A DNA stretch of 64,000 nucleotides from Chryseobacterium piperi (GTDB lineage: Bacteria; Bacteroidota; Bacteroidia; Flavobacteriales; Weeksellaceae): assembly GCF_002285635.2 (NCBI RefSeq), contig NZ_CP023049.2:930001-994000 (forward strand). Reading direction: 5' to 3'. A program made the translations under genes and the position numbers. Within the stretch, counting starts at the first letter, position 1, and every line of letters starts with the position of its first letter. Positions 9,232-17,995 of the stretch are shown one piece after another. The notes below the pieces were generated by a model that ran no database searches, was not told the origin of the DNA, and saw only the letters and a program-made list of their open reading frames with translations.

Positions 9232-11079
9232 TTAATCAGAGTATTTTTTTAATAATTCTCTATAGCTCATCAAAACCGTTGATTTCGAAACAAAGCCGAT
9301 AAAACGATTGTAGGCATCAACAACAGGTAGGTTCCATACTCCGGTATCATCAAAAATCTGGATGATTTTTAAGGGTTCATCTCCGGGATGAATAACTGCC
9401 GGTGGAGCTTTCATAAGCTGTTGAATGGTAATGGAAGCATCTTTATCCCTGTTAAAAAGTAAAGGGCGGATATCATCCAGAGTTAGAATTCCCTTCAACG
9501 TCTTTTCATCATCTACTATTGCAAATATATTTTTCTTACTGTTTTTTATTAATTCATATAAATCATTGATTGGCGCTTCACTACTGATTACCTGAGAGTC
9601 AAAATCAATAAGATCTTTTGTTCGTAATGAAGACATCAGGTTTTTATCGTGCTCATGGGTGAATATTTTCCCTTCATCGGCCATGTTTTTCAATTCAGGA
9701 GAAATAGCTGAAAACCATTTAGCAATAAGGAAAGAAATAACGGACACAATCATTAAAGGGATAAACAAATCATATCCAAAGCTGGATTCTGCGATTAGGA
9801 ATATAGCAGTAAGCGGAGCATATAATACACCACTCATAGCTCCGGCCATTCCTACCAGAACAAGATTGGTAACCGGAACATCTTCAAATCCGATCTGCTT
9901 GCAGATCATAGCAAATAAAAAACCTAAAGTTCCTCCTGCAAATAAAGACGGAGCAAAGTTCCCTCCATTACCCCCACTGAAAATAGTAATCGAAGTGGCA
10001 AAAGCTTTTAATAGACAGATCAGTATCAAAAAAAGAATAACCGTCCAGTTTCCTATTTCAAAATATCTGAAAAGACTATTTTCGATAATAGAATGGGTAT
10101 TCCCGTTGGTGAAATCTTTTACGGTTTCATAACCCTCTCCAAATAAAGGAGGAAAAAGAACACAAAGCAAAGACAACGCAGCACCTCCAACCATTGCTTT
10201 ACGCATACGGGAAATTTTGAGCTCTTTGATAAAATGCTCTACTTTCTGGGAAATAATCACAAAGTACCGGGCATATAAACCGGCTACTATTCCCAATATC
10301 AGATAATAGGGAACATTATGGTAATTAAAAGATTCCCTTGCATGAAATCTGAAAAGAATATCCTCCTGAAGCAATATTCTGGATAGAAGACTTCCGCATA
10401 CTGCGGCAACTACTAGCGGGATAAAATCTGAAAAGACCACTCCTGTCAAAAGAATTTCGAATGCAAACATAACTCCTGCGATGGGAGCATTAAATGCAGA
10501 AGCAATACCAGCTGTAGCACCGGCAGCTAAAAGTAACGTTCTTTCTTTATAGCCGAGTCTGTAAGTCTGGGCGTAATTAGATCCTATGGCAGCTCCTGTT
10601 ACAGCAATAGGACTTTCCAGCCCGGCAGATCCTCCCAGCCCTACGGTAATTGCACTCTGAACAATCTGTGAATACATTTTAACAGAAGAAACAATACTGG
10701 AGTTCTGGGCAATCTCATAGAGAATAGCACCAATACCTTTTCGGTCCTGACCTTTAAATAACGTAAGAACAATACTTGTCGTTAAAACAATTCCTAAAAA
10801 GGGAAAGACAATATAAAAAAGGATCTGATATTCGAAGTGAACCTTATTGACAATAAAATAATGGATGGTGTGTACCAATGTTTTTAGGATGACACCAGCC
10901 AATCCGGCTGTACATCCTACCAAAATACCTGAAAGAATCAGAAACTGGCTACGACTTAGTCTGTTGCTTAGCCAATGAAGAATAAGCTCATAGCTACGGA
11001 CTTTTTCGAGACCATATTTTTGAAAATCTCTTTTGAATTTAAGAAAACTAAGATATTTTCTTTTGTTGTGAATCTTCAC
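9232..11079 (-). CDS. ClC family chloride channel or H+/Cl- antiporter with C-terminal CBS pair
   Basis: A 615-residue ClC protein. The membrane domain (~35-460) shows the three selectivity regions: GGSAGLESPIA, which holds the gating glutamate in the GREGP-equivalent loop; GIASAFNAPIAGVMFAFE; and GGNGGNFAPSLFAGG, equivalent to the GxFxP loop. Two CBS domains follow (~490-610), where nucleotides usually bind. The gating glutamate is retained, so proton-coupled exchange is possible. The second (internal) glutamate that separates antiporters from channels cannot be assigned by eye. The gene lies 42 bp upstream of the response regulator start on the same strand, so it could be read together with the two-component genes. 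Confidence 0.93.
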   Translation of the reverse strand: MKIHNKRKYLSFLKFKRDFQKYGLEKVRSYELILHWLSNRLSRSQFLILSGILVGCTAGLAGVILKTLVHTIHYFIVNKVHFEYQILFYIVFPFLGIVLTTSIVLTLFKGQDRKGIGAILYEIAQNSSIVSSVKMYSQIVQSAITVGLGGSAGLESPIAVTGAAIGSNYAQTYRLGYKERTLLLAAGATAGIASAFNAPIAGVMFAFEILLTGVVFSDFIPLVVAAVCGSLLSRILLQEDILFRFHARESFNYHNVPYYLILGIVAGLYARYFVIISQKVEHFIKELKISRMRKAMVGGAALSLLCVLFPPLFGEGYETVKDFTNGNTHSIIENSLFRYFEIGNWTVILFLILICLLKAFATSITIFSGGNGGNFAPSLFAGGTLGFLFAMICKQIGFEDVPVTNLVLVGMAGAMSGVLYAPLTAIFLIAESSFGYDLFIPLMIVSVISFLIAKWFSAISPELKNMADEGKIFTHEHDKNLMSSLRTKDLIDFDSQVISSEAPINDLYELIKNSKKNIFAIVDDEKTLKGILTLDDIRPLLFNRDKDASITIQQLMKAPPAVIHPGDEPLKIIQIFDDTGVWNLPVVDAYNRFIGFVSKSTVLMSYRELLKKYSD

Positions 11080-11367
11080 GGGTAGATATTTGGTATTTGA
11101 CTATTTTTTAAGAATTTCTTTCAATACCCGATAAAGAAAGACTATATTAAAGAAAAAACTAATGTTAAAAATGGGTAATTATTAGCGGGTCTTTTTTTAA
11201 CCTTTCCAAAGGCAGGTACTCAGGATAACAAAGATAAGAAAAAAGCAACGGATATTCTACGTGACTCATTTTTTATTGCTGGCTAATACGGGCAGCTATA
11301 TGTTTTTTCATTAGATTTTACCTTGGTATGGTCATAGAATATAAGAGATAATGATCTTCGCTTCAAA

Positions 11368-12183
11368 TTATTTATTATCAAAATATTTATTAAATAAAGC
11401 TAATTGATCAGATAGTGACCTGCTCCAATATGCTGTGGTATGCCCACCTAAAGATTCTATATAAAGGTGCTGGATTTTACCAGCTACCAGTTTTTCATGA
11501 AATTTCCTGTTCATCGTAATCATTTGCTGATCTTCAGTTCCACAATCAAGAATATAATTTTGCTGGGAATCTATCATTTTTTCTATTTTACTATCGGTTA
11601 AAAACTTTGGATCCAAAGATTCCAAAGGCCCTAGAACGGCATTTACTTTGTATTGCTCATAACCTTTCCCTAACGATTTTAAATCCAAAGCTCCACAAGA
11701 ACTTCCTACAGTTCCAAAAGTATCCTGATAGGTAACACCAATATTCATGGCTCCATAGCCACCCATACTCCACCCTAAAATTCCTCTATATCTCTTTTCT
11801 TTTTTTGTAGGATAATTTTTATCAATAAACTCTACCAGTTCCTTGCCTATAAAAGTTTGATATTGGGAATCTTTAACAATAGGACTATCTGCATACCAAC
11901 TGCTATAATTACCATCAGGAAGAATGTAGATTGTATTATAAGCCTTTGCCTTTTCGGTTAAATTAGGTAGATCTTCTTTCACTATCCTATCAGGATTACC
12001 GCTGAATCCATGCAGAATGTATACGGTTTTATAAGTGGTTTTAGGTTTAAGGCTGGGAGTAATAATGATAGTCTTAATTTTTTTATTCATTTTAGGACTG
12101 AAAATCTCCTTGTGAATAATTTGTTGTGCTGAAATTTGAGTAAAACTGATGAATACCAAAAAGAGGCTTATTAAATTTTTCAT
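11368..12183 (-). CDS. secreted alpha/beta-hydrolase esterase (putative esterase D / tributyrin esterase group)
   Basis: A 271-residue protein. A cleavable signal peptide ends at about Ala19-Gln20 (QISAQ). The mature part is a compact esterase with the nucleophile elbow GWSMGGYG (Ser139), a likely acid Asp213 or Asp218 in LDCGTEDQ, and catalytic His248 in LGGHTTAYW. HGFSGNPD near residue 59 supplies the oxyanion-hole region. The family (PF00756) includes S-formylglutathione hydrolases, feruloyl/acetyl xylan esterases and mycolyltransferases, so the substrate cannot be named. Export suggests extracellular or periplasmic ester cleavage. It stands alone; both flanks are non-coding. Confidence 0.88.
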   Translation of the reverse strand: MKNLISLFLVFISFTQISAQQIIHKEIFSPKMNKKIKTIIITPSLKPKTTYKTVYILHGFSGNPDRIVKEDLPNLTEKAKAYNTIYILPDGNYSSWYADSPIVKDSQYQTFIGKELVEFIDKNYPTKKEKRYRGILGWSMGGYGAMNIGVTYQDTFGTVGSSCGALDLKSLGKGYEQYKVNAVLGPLESLDPKFLTDSKIEKMIDSQQNYILDCGTEDQQMITMNRKFHEKLVAGKIQHLYIESLGGHTTAYWSRSLSDQLALFNKYFDNK

Positions 12184-12907
12184 GCTTTAAAAACTGTTTA
12201 ATTGAGTGGTTAATGTATTTTAGATGAATATGGCAAAATTGTGCCAGACAGGCGCTGAGTCTTTTATTATTCCGCAGATTGCACAGATAACGCAGATGTT
12301 TCTTGTTGGGGGACTAATTCAATGGACGAAATAACAAAGCTAAAACGTAATATTTGTCATTGACTATGTCTAATCTTCGATTTCAGAAACGCAGCATAGC
12401 GAAGTGAAGAATCTCAACATAGTAGTTAAACGCAAAGTCGCAAAAGATTCAAAAGTAATGCGTCTTTAAGGCGCAAAGGCGTTTCACTTAGCAAGGCCTG
12501 TATATTTTAGGATTTTATTCGGAGTATGGATTCTGTTATTTCTTTGTTTAGATTCCTACGGAAACTGAAAGTTCGACGAAGTCAATGACAAATAATGTGG
12601 TAATAACGACCATTTGTCATTGACTATGTCTAATCTTCGATTTCAGAAACGAAGCGTAAGCGAAGTGAAGGAATCTAAATTAATTAAATCATACACTTAC
12701 AACCATATATTTAAATCATTAAGAGAGATTTCTCCTATCGTAAATAACAAACCTCCGTTAAATCTACGGTTTTACAAATCAACGATTTTGCGATTTTACA
12801 CGATGAAGAGATTTCTCCTATTGTCGAAATAACAAAGCTAAAATATTGTTGAACGGTATATTTTTTGAGTGAATATTATGAACTACACATTGATAAAATC
12901 CAAAATG
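12184..12907. repeat. repeat-rich non-coding region between esterase and secreted orphan
   Basis: No supportable gene is present. CGAAATAACAAAGCTAAAA occurs at 12327-12345 and 12825-12843. A 40-bp identical repeat lies at 12352-12391 and 12612-12651; each copy is followed by a similar GAAGTGAAG...AATCT tail. AGAGATTTCTCCTAT also occurs near 12725 and again near 12808. A 14-bp arm AGTCAATGACAAAT (12580-12593) faces its complement at 12612-12625, and the pairing continues imperfectly outward to AGATTCC/GGAATCT. The whole looks like a mosaic of a short palindromic intergenic element family. A 72-codon frame here is made of these repeats and is not called. Confidence 0.7.
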
Positions 12908-13453
12908 ATGAAAAATAAACTGGCCATTTTTCTGTTAGCCCTTTTTCCGGTATTGTTGTTGGCACAGAATACTTCAGACAATTCCCGGAAAAATAATGAA
13001 CCGATCGTTGTGTTGATTCATAGACTTACGGATATCAAAGAGCTTTCTTCTTCTCAGAAACAGATTCTTAAAGATCAACTTCAAAACCAAAATAATTTTG
13101 AAATGTACTTTAAAGGAAACGCTATATCCAGTATTCCAGATGATTTAATAGTCAATTTCACTAATATAGGCCGGAAAATTATGTACAATGTAAAAACAGC
13201 CTTGAAGTATGAATCTTATGATACGTATCAGAGAATTAATTTTCCACTGCTGGAATACAGACTTCCTTGTATTCTTGAAGTAAAAGGCTATACCAGTCGA
13301 ACATTCAAAGAAAAAATGAAAAATAATGTGATTGCAGAGAATACAAAATATGTGTATTCACATACTCCTACCATTTATCTGAAAATGTGGGAAGATGAAA
13401 TAGGAGATCCCCATTTTTATGGTGAGTTGGTTGTATTCCCGGAAGAAAAATAA
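12908..13453 (+). CDS. small secreted protein of unknown function
   Basis: I do not recognise a family. The protein (about 181 residues) begins with a clear Sec signal peptide ending LLLAQ, so it is exported. The mature part is mixed alpha/beta in look, with no Cys pattern, no catalytic motif and no C-terminal sorting domain. It contains PIVVLIHRLTDIKELSSSQK near the mature N-terminus and ends with a Glu/Lys tail. I chose the ATG at 12908, which gives a standard signal peptide; ATGs at 12905 and 12869 are in frame and cannot be excluded. It is a single gene that runs into a strong bidirectional hairpin ahead of the convergent bioA. Confidence 0.7.
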   Translation: MKNKLAIFLLALFPVLLLAQNTSDNSRKNNEPIVVLIHRLTDIKELSSSQKQILKDQLQNQNNFEMYFKGNAISSIPDDLIVNFTNIGRKIMYNVKTALKYESYDTYQRINFPLLEYRLPCILEVKGYTSRTFKEKMKNNVIAENTKYVYSHTPTIYLKMWEDEIGDPHFYGELVVFPEEK

Positions 13454-13551
13454 ACATCTTGCTTTATTATATTACTGATCTGCTTGATCTGCAAAATCAG
13501 TGAGCGTTTAAATTTAATCATCAAGAAATTGTCATCATCCTTATAAAAAAT

Positions 13552-13636
13552 ATACTCCCGCAAGTAAAGCGGAATAAGCAGACTCTGGATTTTGTGTTTT
13601 TTTAATCTGCTTTATTTTACGCCAATGCGAGAGTAT
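13552..13636. terminator. long imperfect palindrome between convergent genes (bidirectional terminator)
   Basis: Two ~30-nt arms (about 13552-13581 and 13606-13636) pair with a few mismatches around a loop of about 24 nt. The outer ends read ATACTCCCGC and GCGAGAGTAT, the inner ends AAGCAGA and TCTGCTT. On the minus strand the stem is followed by ATTTTTTAT, a terminator tail just after the bioA stop. On the plus strand it closes the secreted orphan gene. The size also fits a dispersed palindromic repeat. Confidence 0.65.
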
Positions 13637-13640
13637 GGAG

Positions 13641-14924
13641 CTATTTCTGTTGAAGAAATAGATGAAGTACTTTTATGATATTTTTATAAATAAAGTCAAG
13701 TTCTTCATAAGTAATACAGTATGGAGGTACCAGATACATTGTATTTCCCAGAGGACGCATAATAATTCCCCGTGATAAAAACTCATCGTAGATCTTTTTA
13801 CCAGTTTCATTAAAATAGGAGGTTCCCTGATCGGTCTTTAAGTCCCAGGCCAAAATAGTTCCTGTTTGTCTTACATTTTCAACAAGATCATGCTCATTTA
13901 GGATTTTGGTGAAATCAGAATGTTGCTTACAAATCCTCTGGATGGCAAACTGTGTATTTTCCTGTAATAAAAGCTCCATACTTGCCAGTGCAGCAGTACA
14001 AGCCAGCGGATTGGCAGTAAATGAATGGCCATGAAATAAGGTTTTATATTTATCATCCGATAAAAAAGCATTGAAAATTTCTTCTGAACAGGTAGTAATT
14101 CCCATTGGCATAGTTCCGCCTGTTAATCCTTTTGAAAAGCACATGATATCCGGTTGTTCAGAAAGGTGATGAGCTGCAAAAAGTTTTCCTGTCCTTCCAA
14201 ATCCTGTGAAAACCTCATCCTGAATCAGGATAATTTCTTTGGTTCGGCAGAATTTCATCAGTTCGCTGAGATCTTCGGCAGAATGCATCAGCATTCCTGC
14301 TGCTCCCTGTACCAAAGGTTCATATATAAAGCAGGCTGTTTCATCAGCTACGTTACTGATCTGTGTTTTCAGATCATCGAGATTACCGGAATGAGGGGTA
14401 TCAATGAAGATCACTTCAAACAACATTCCTCCAAAAGGTTGAGTCCATGCGCTTCTTCCGCTTACAGACATGGCACCGAAAGTATCCCCATGATAAGCAT
14501 CCTTAAACGCTAGTATCTTATTTTTTGCTTTGCCCTGATTATAAGCATATTGTATACTCATTTTTAAAGCAACTTCTACGGCAGTAGATCCATTATCTGA
14601 ATAAAAAACCTTTCCTTGATTTTCAGGAAGAAGGTTAAGCAGGTTTTCAGAAAGCTGTATGGCAGGCTCATGGGTAAACCCGGCAAAGATGACCTGTTCC
14701 AGTGTATTCAGTTGGTTAAATACCTTTTGTGCAATATATGGATGAGCATGTCCGTGTAAAGTAACCCACCATGAAGAAACCGCATCAAGATATTTTTTTC
14801 CTTCATTATCATACAGATAGGTTCCTTTTCCCCTGATAATGGGAATGGCATCATCTGCCGTCTTCATCTGTGTATAGGGATGCCAGTTCACTGCCCGGTC
14901 TCTCCTTTTTAATTCGTTGTTCAT
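13641..14924 (-). CDS. bioA: adenosylmethionine-8-amino-7-oxononanoate aminotransferase
   Basis: A 427-residue class III PLP aminotransferase. It makes 7,8-diaminononanoate from KAPA using S-adenosylmethionine as amino donor, the third step of the biotin ring pathway. Seen features are the N-terminal HPYTQMK motif typical of BioA, the YHGDTFGAMSVSG segment, the PLP-contacting QDEVFTGFGRTG, and the Schiff-base lysine in SKGLTGG (Lys265). The length is normal for BioA. The gene is last in the operon after bioB; the two are separated by a 7-bp tandem array and a conserved AT-rich block (14930-15046). A strong hairpin follows the stop. Confidence 0.97.
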   Translation of the reverse strand: MNNELKRRDRAVNWHPYTQMKTADDAIPIIRGKGTYLYDNEGKKYLDAVSSWWVTLHGHAHPYIAQKVFNQLNTLEQVIFAGFTHEPAIQLSENLLNLLPENQGKVFYSDNGSTAVEVALKMSIQYAYNQGKAKNKILAFKDAYHGDTFGAMSVSGRSAWTQPFGGMLFEVIFIDTPHSGNLDDLKTQISNVADETACFIYEPLVQGAAGMLMHSAEDLSELMKFCRTKEIILIQDEVFTGFGRTGKLFAAHHLSEQPDIMCFSKGLTGGTMPMGITTCSEEIFNAFLSDDKYKTLFHGHSFTANPLACTAALASMELLLQENTQFAIQRICKQHSDFTKILNEHDLVENVRQTGTILAWDLKTDQGTSYFNETGKKIYDEFLSRGIIMRPLGNTMYLVPPYCITYEELDFIYKNIIKVLHLFLQQK

Positions 14925-14929
14925 TTTTT

Positions 14930-15046
14930 GTAAAATGTAAAAAGTATTAATGTATTAATGACTTTTAATAATTGATAATCTATAATTTTCAACTATCAAC
15001 TATCAACTATCAACTATCAACTATCAACTATCAACTATTGACCAAA
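14930..15046 (-). repeat. composite intergenic element: 7-bp tandem array plus two conserved blocks, ahead of bioA
   Basis: Plus-strand heptamer AACTATC occurs seven times from 14991, with an eighth degenerate unit AACTATT ending at 15046. On the minus strand, the direction of bio transcription, this is GATAGTT repeated. It is followed by AAAATTATAGATTATC (14974-14989) and then CATTAATACTTTTTACAT (14935-14952), 10 nt before the bioA ATG. The bioB stop (15031-15033) lies inside the array. The same order of array and blocks recurs before the genes at 36275 and 37430. Confidence 0.85.
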
Positions 15047-16023
15047 GCTTCTTCCGCCTTTCTCATAGGTTTTAGTCCCAGTGTATTCAGCATTTGCATA
15101 TCTTCAGATACTCCTGGATTGGGTGTTACCAATAGAGTTTCTCTTTCACCGGTAAAAATGGAATTAGCTCCTGCCATAAAGCACCATGCCTGCTCTGTTT
15201 CCGACATTTCGATGCGTCCTGCGCTCAGGCGGACCATAGATGATGGCATGACGATTCTTGCAGTAGCAATCATTCTCACCATTTCCCAGGTGTCTACTTT
15301 TGGATTATTTTCAAGAGGTGTTCCTGCTACTCTGGCTAAGGCATTGATAGGAACAGATTCAGGGTGTTTAGGCATTGTAGCTAATGTCAGCAGCATAGAA
15401 ATACGGTCGCCGTTTGTTTCTCCTAGGCCTATAATTCCTCCGGAACATACTGTAATTCCAGCTTTTCTGACATTATTAATCGTATTGATTCTGTTGTCAA
15501 ATGTGCGGGTGGAGATAATTTCTTCATAATACTGTTCAGAAGTGTCCAGGTTGTGGTTGTAGGCATAAAGTCCTGCTTCCTGTAAACGGATTGCCTGTTC
15601 TTCGGTTAACATTCCTAAAGTACAGCATACTTCAAGCCCTAGTTCATTCACTCCTTTTACCATGTCAATAACACGGTCGAAGTCACGGTTGTTCCGTACT
15701 TCACGCCATGCAGCGGCCATACAGAATCTTGAAGACCCAGAATCCTTTGCCTTTTGAGCATGGGCAATAACGGTTTCGGTAGGTAATAGTGCCTGTACCT
15801 TGATGTTGGTGTGGTAACGTGCTGCCTGCCCGCAATAAGAACAGTCTTCTACACAACCTCCTGTTTTAATCGATAATAAGGTAGAAATCTGTACTTCTTC
15901 CGGATTATGCCATTCCCGGTGGACGGTTGCAGCCTGGTAAATAAGCTCTAATAAAGGTTGATTAAATATTTTTTCTATTTCTTCTTTGGTCCAATCATTC
16001 CTAAGTTTTGTTTTTTTATCCAT
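15031..16023 (-). CDS. bioB: biotin synthase (radical SAM)
   Basis: A 330-residue radical SAM enzyme that inserts sulfur into dethiobiotin. The [4Fe-4S] site is Cys57-x3-Cys61-x2-Cys64 in [12 protein letters not shown]. Further BioB signatures are [15 protein letters not shown], the ETNGDR segment, and the YNHNLDTS motif. The start overlaps the bioD stop by 8 bp, so translation is probably coupled. The last codons, Val-Asn-Ser and the stop, are contributed by the heptamer array, so the C-terminal residues may vary between strains. Confidence 0.97.
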   Translation of the reverse strand: MDKKTKLRNDWTKEEIEKIFNQPLLELIYQAATVHREWHNPEEVQISTLLSIKTGGCVEDCSYCGQAARYHTNIKVQALLPTETVIAHAQKAKDSGSSRFCMAAAWREVRNNRDFDRVIDMVKGVNELGLEVCCTLGMLTEEQAIRLQEAGLYAYNHNLDTSEQYYEEIISTRTFDNRINTINNVRKAGITVCSGGIIGLGETNGDRISMLLTLATMPKHPESVPINALARVAGTPLENNPKVDTWEMVRMIATARIVMPSSMVRLSAGRIEMSETEQAWCFMAGANSIFTGERETLLVTPNPGVSEDMQMLNTLGLKPMRKAEEALVNS

Positions 16024-16633
16024 TCTGTAATTCTTTTAAATTATTTGAAATCTGTTTAATGTTTTCCTTTGTCAAATCATTGACATCGGGGATTCTGATT
16101 ATTTTTGTCTTTTTTTCTGTATAGTTAATGATTACCCGTTCTGAATCGACGGGAAAAGATCCATTGAGGATCAGGTATTCTAATGTCAATCCTCTTTCTT
16201 TAAGTGCCATTATTGACAATAAAGTATGGTTGATACATCCGAGATAATTTCTCACCACCAAAACAACGGGAAGGCGAAGCTTTTCCATCAGGTCGATCAT
16301 AAGTTCATGGTCTGATAATGGAACCATGAGTCCTCCTGCCCCTTCCACAATAAGCGCATTGGATGTTTCCGGCAATTGAAAATCATCTACCCGGATTTCT
16401 TTTCCTTCTTCTGATGCCGATTGATGGGGTGATGCGGCTAGTTGTAAGCGATAGGTTTCAGGATGACAAAGCACCTCATCTCCTACCCAATCACTGATTT
16501 TCATACTGTCGGTATGGTGTAAATCTCCTGACTGTATGGGTTTCCAATAATCTGCCTTGAAATAATGGGTTAAAATGGCAGAACAAACGGTTTTCCCGAT
16601 TTCAGTTCCTATTCCTGTTACGAATAATTTCAT
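16016..16633 (-). CDS. bioD: dethiobiotin synthetase
   Basis: A 205-residue ATP-dependent carboxylase that closes the ureido ring of dethiobiotin from diaminononanoate and CO2. The P-loop variant [15 protein letters not shown] sits at the N-terminus (~7-21), the KPIQSGD segment binds substrate (~32), and [12 protein letters not shown] lies at ~101. The length is typical. It overlaps bioB by 8 bp and follows bioF after 249 bp that contain a large inverted repeat. Confidence 0.95.
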   Translation of the reverse strand: MKLFVTGIGTEIGKTVCSAILTHYFKADYWKPIQSGDLHHTDSMKISDWVGDEVLCHPETYRLQLAASPHQSASEEGKEIRVDDFQLPETSNALIVEGAGGLMVPLSDHELMIDLMEKLRLPVVLVVRNYLGCINHTLLSIMALKERGLTLEYLILNGSFPVDSERVIINYTEKKTKIIRIPDVNDLTKENIKQISNNLKELQNG

Positions 16634-16660
16634 TGTTTATGTTGTTTTTTTAAGCAAAAA

Positions 16661-16882
16661 GGCTGAATTGTAAAAACGTAAAATTGTTGAATTGCGAAAT
16701 CGTTGAGAAGTAATAAAATTGGACTTATTTCTTTTATATCTATTCATTTTTTACTTTTTATAGTTCAGTTTCTTACTCATTTTTATAAATCTACCCACGC
16801 TTTTACGATTCAGCAAATCCGCTCTTACGCCTTTTTACCATTCTATACCCCTTCTCACAATTTTACGCTTTTACAATTCCGC
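16661..16882. repeat. large inverted repeat in the bioF-bioD gap
   Basis: GGCTGAATTGTAAAAACG at 16661 onward (arm to ~16690) is the near-exact complement of the arm 16856-16882, which ends in CTTTTACAATTCCGCC; about 26 of 28 positions pair. Between the arms are further fragments of the same word family, for example TTTTACGATTCAGCAAATCC at 16801. The stop of bioF touches the right arm. Related words occur near 7081 and 12770, so this is probably a dispersed palindromic repeat that now lies within the operon transcript. Confidence 0.65.
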
Positions 16883-17992
16883 CTATATAAATTTTACAAT
16901 AGTCCTTGCCAGCTCTATAATTTCCTCTTCCGTATTAAAGCTGTGCAGGCAAATCCGTATTCTTTCAGTTCCCTCTTTTACAGTTGGACTATAGATAGGA
17001 TATGTGAGCATTCCTTTTTCGGATAAAGCATTTTGTAAAGCTTTTAGTCTTTGGTTATCGGGAATTATAATAGCTTGTATTGGGCTGTTTTCAGAGGATG
17101 GACTCTTAAGCCTCTGTTTTCTGAAAAGTTTAATGTTTTTCCGCAGATCCAATGATAGTTTCTCATGCTCCTTAAGGAATTCATATCCGGTTCTAATACT
17201 CATCCACTGGATATCCTGGGCAGATGTTGTATATATAAAAGGAGATGCAAAATTGATGAGATAATCTCTGATCAATTCATTGGTCAGTATCGCTGCACCG
17301 TGGGCTCCGAGTGCTTTCCCATAAGTAACTACAGTCGCCAGAACCTGGCTTTGCAATTGGTATTTTGCTATCAATCCGTATCCCAATACTCCAAAAGCAT
17401 GAGCTTCGTCAACCAGTAATCCTGCAGAATATTTTTGAGCTAATTCTGCCATTTCCTGGATTGGAGCAAAATCTCCTTCCATAGAATAGAGACTTTCAAC
17501 AGCGATATAACAGTTTCCTTCAATGCGCTGGAGTTTATTCTCTAAGCTTTTAAGATCATTATGTTTAAACTTGATCTTTTTTGCATGGGACATCATGCAG
17601 GCATCATGTATGGACCGATGAATCTGTTCATCTGCAATAATCGTGTCCTGTCTTCCCGGAAGAGTCGACAATAAAGCCAGGTTAGCATTGTATCCGGACG
17701 GAAAAAGTAAAGCGGAAGGTACATGATGCTCCCGGGCAATGTATTGTTCAGTCTCGGTTACAGTAGCGCTATTTCCACTAATTAGTCTCGATCCGGTACT
17801 TCCTGATAGTAGTCCGGGATTGGCTGTTACTTCCTGAAGTATCCATTGTTGAAGTTCCTTATTCCGCGAAAGTCCCAGGTAGTCATTAGAATAAAAATCA
17901 ATTCCTTTGGATCCGGATCTTAAACACCGGAAGGTTCCGTTTTCTTTTCTTTGATTCAATGCCTGTCGCAAATGGTGAAACTGAGCTGGCAT
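16883..17992 (-). CDS. bioF: 8-amino-7-oxononanoate synthase (alpha-oxoamine synthase family)
   Basis: A 369-residue PLP enzyme that condenses L-alanine with pimeloyl-thioester to give KAPA, the entry step of the biotin pathway. Visible motifs are YSNDYLGLSRN, TGSRLISGNS, the PLP-binding VDEAHAFGVLGYG, and the Schiff-base lysine in VTYGKALGAHG (Lys226). It is slightly shorter than the usual ~385 residues. Related KBL/SPT enzymes share these motifs, but the bio operon context settles the role. The start is 3 bp after the stop of the upstream ferritin-like gene, indicating coupled expression. Confidence 0.94.
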   Translation of the reverse strand: MPAQFHHLRQALNQRKENGTFRCLRSGSKGIDFYSNDYLGLSRNKELQQWILQEVTANPGLLSGSTGSRLISGNSATVTETEQYIAREHHVPSALLFPSGYNANLALLSTLPGRQDTIIADEQIHRSIHDACMMSHAKKIKFKHNDLKSLENKLQRIEGNCYIAVESLYSMEGDFAPIQEMAELAQKYSAGLLVDEAHAFGVLGYGLIAKYQLQSQVLATVVTYGKALGAHGAAILTNELIRDYLINFASPFIYTTSAQDIQWMSIRTGYEFLKEHEKLSLDLRKNIKLFRKQRLKSPSSENSPIQAIIIPDNQRLKALQNALSEKGMLTYPIYSPTVKEGTERIRICLHSFNTEEEIIELARTIVKFI

Positions 17993-17995
17993 TTT

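Noticed and set aside
12614..12832. A 72-codon open frame
   Set aside because: It lies across repeat copies, has no signal, motif or ribosome-binding context, and its sequence is shared with the non-coding copy at 12352.
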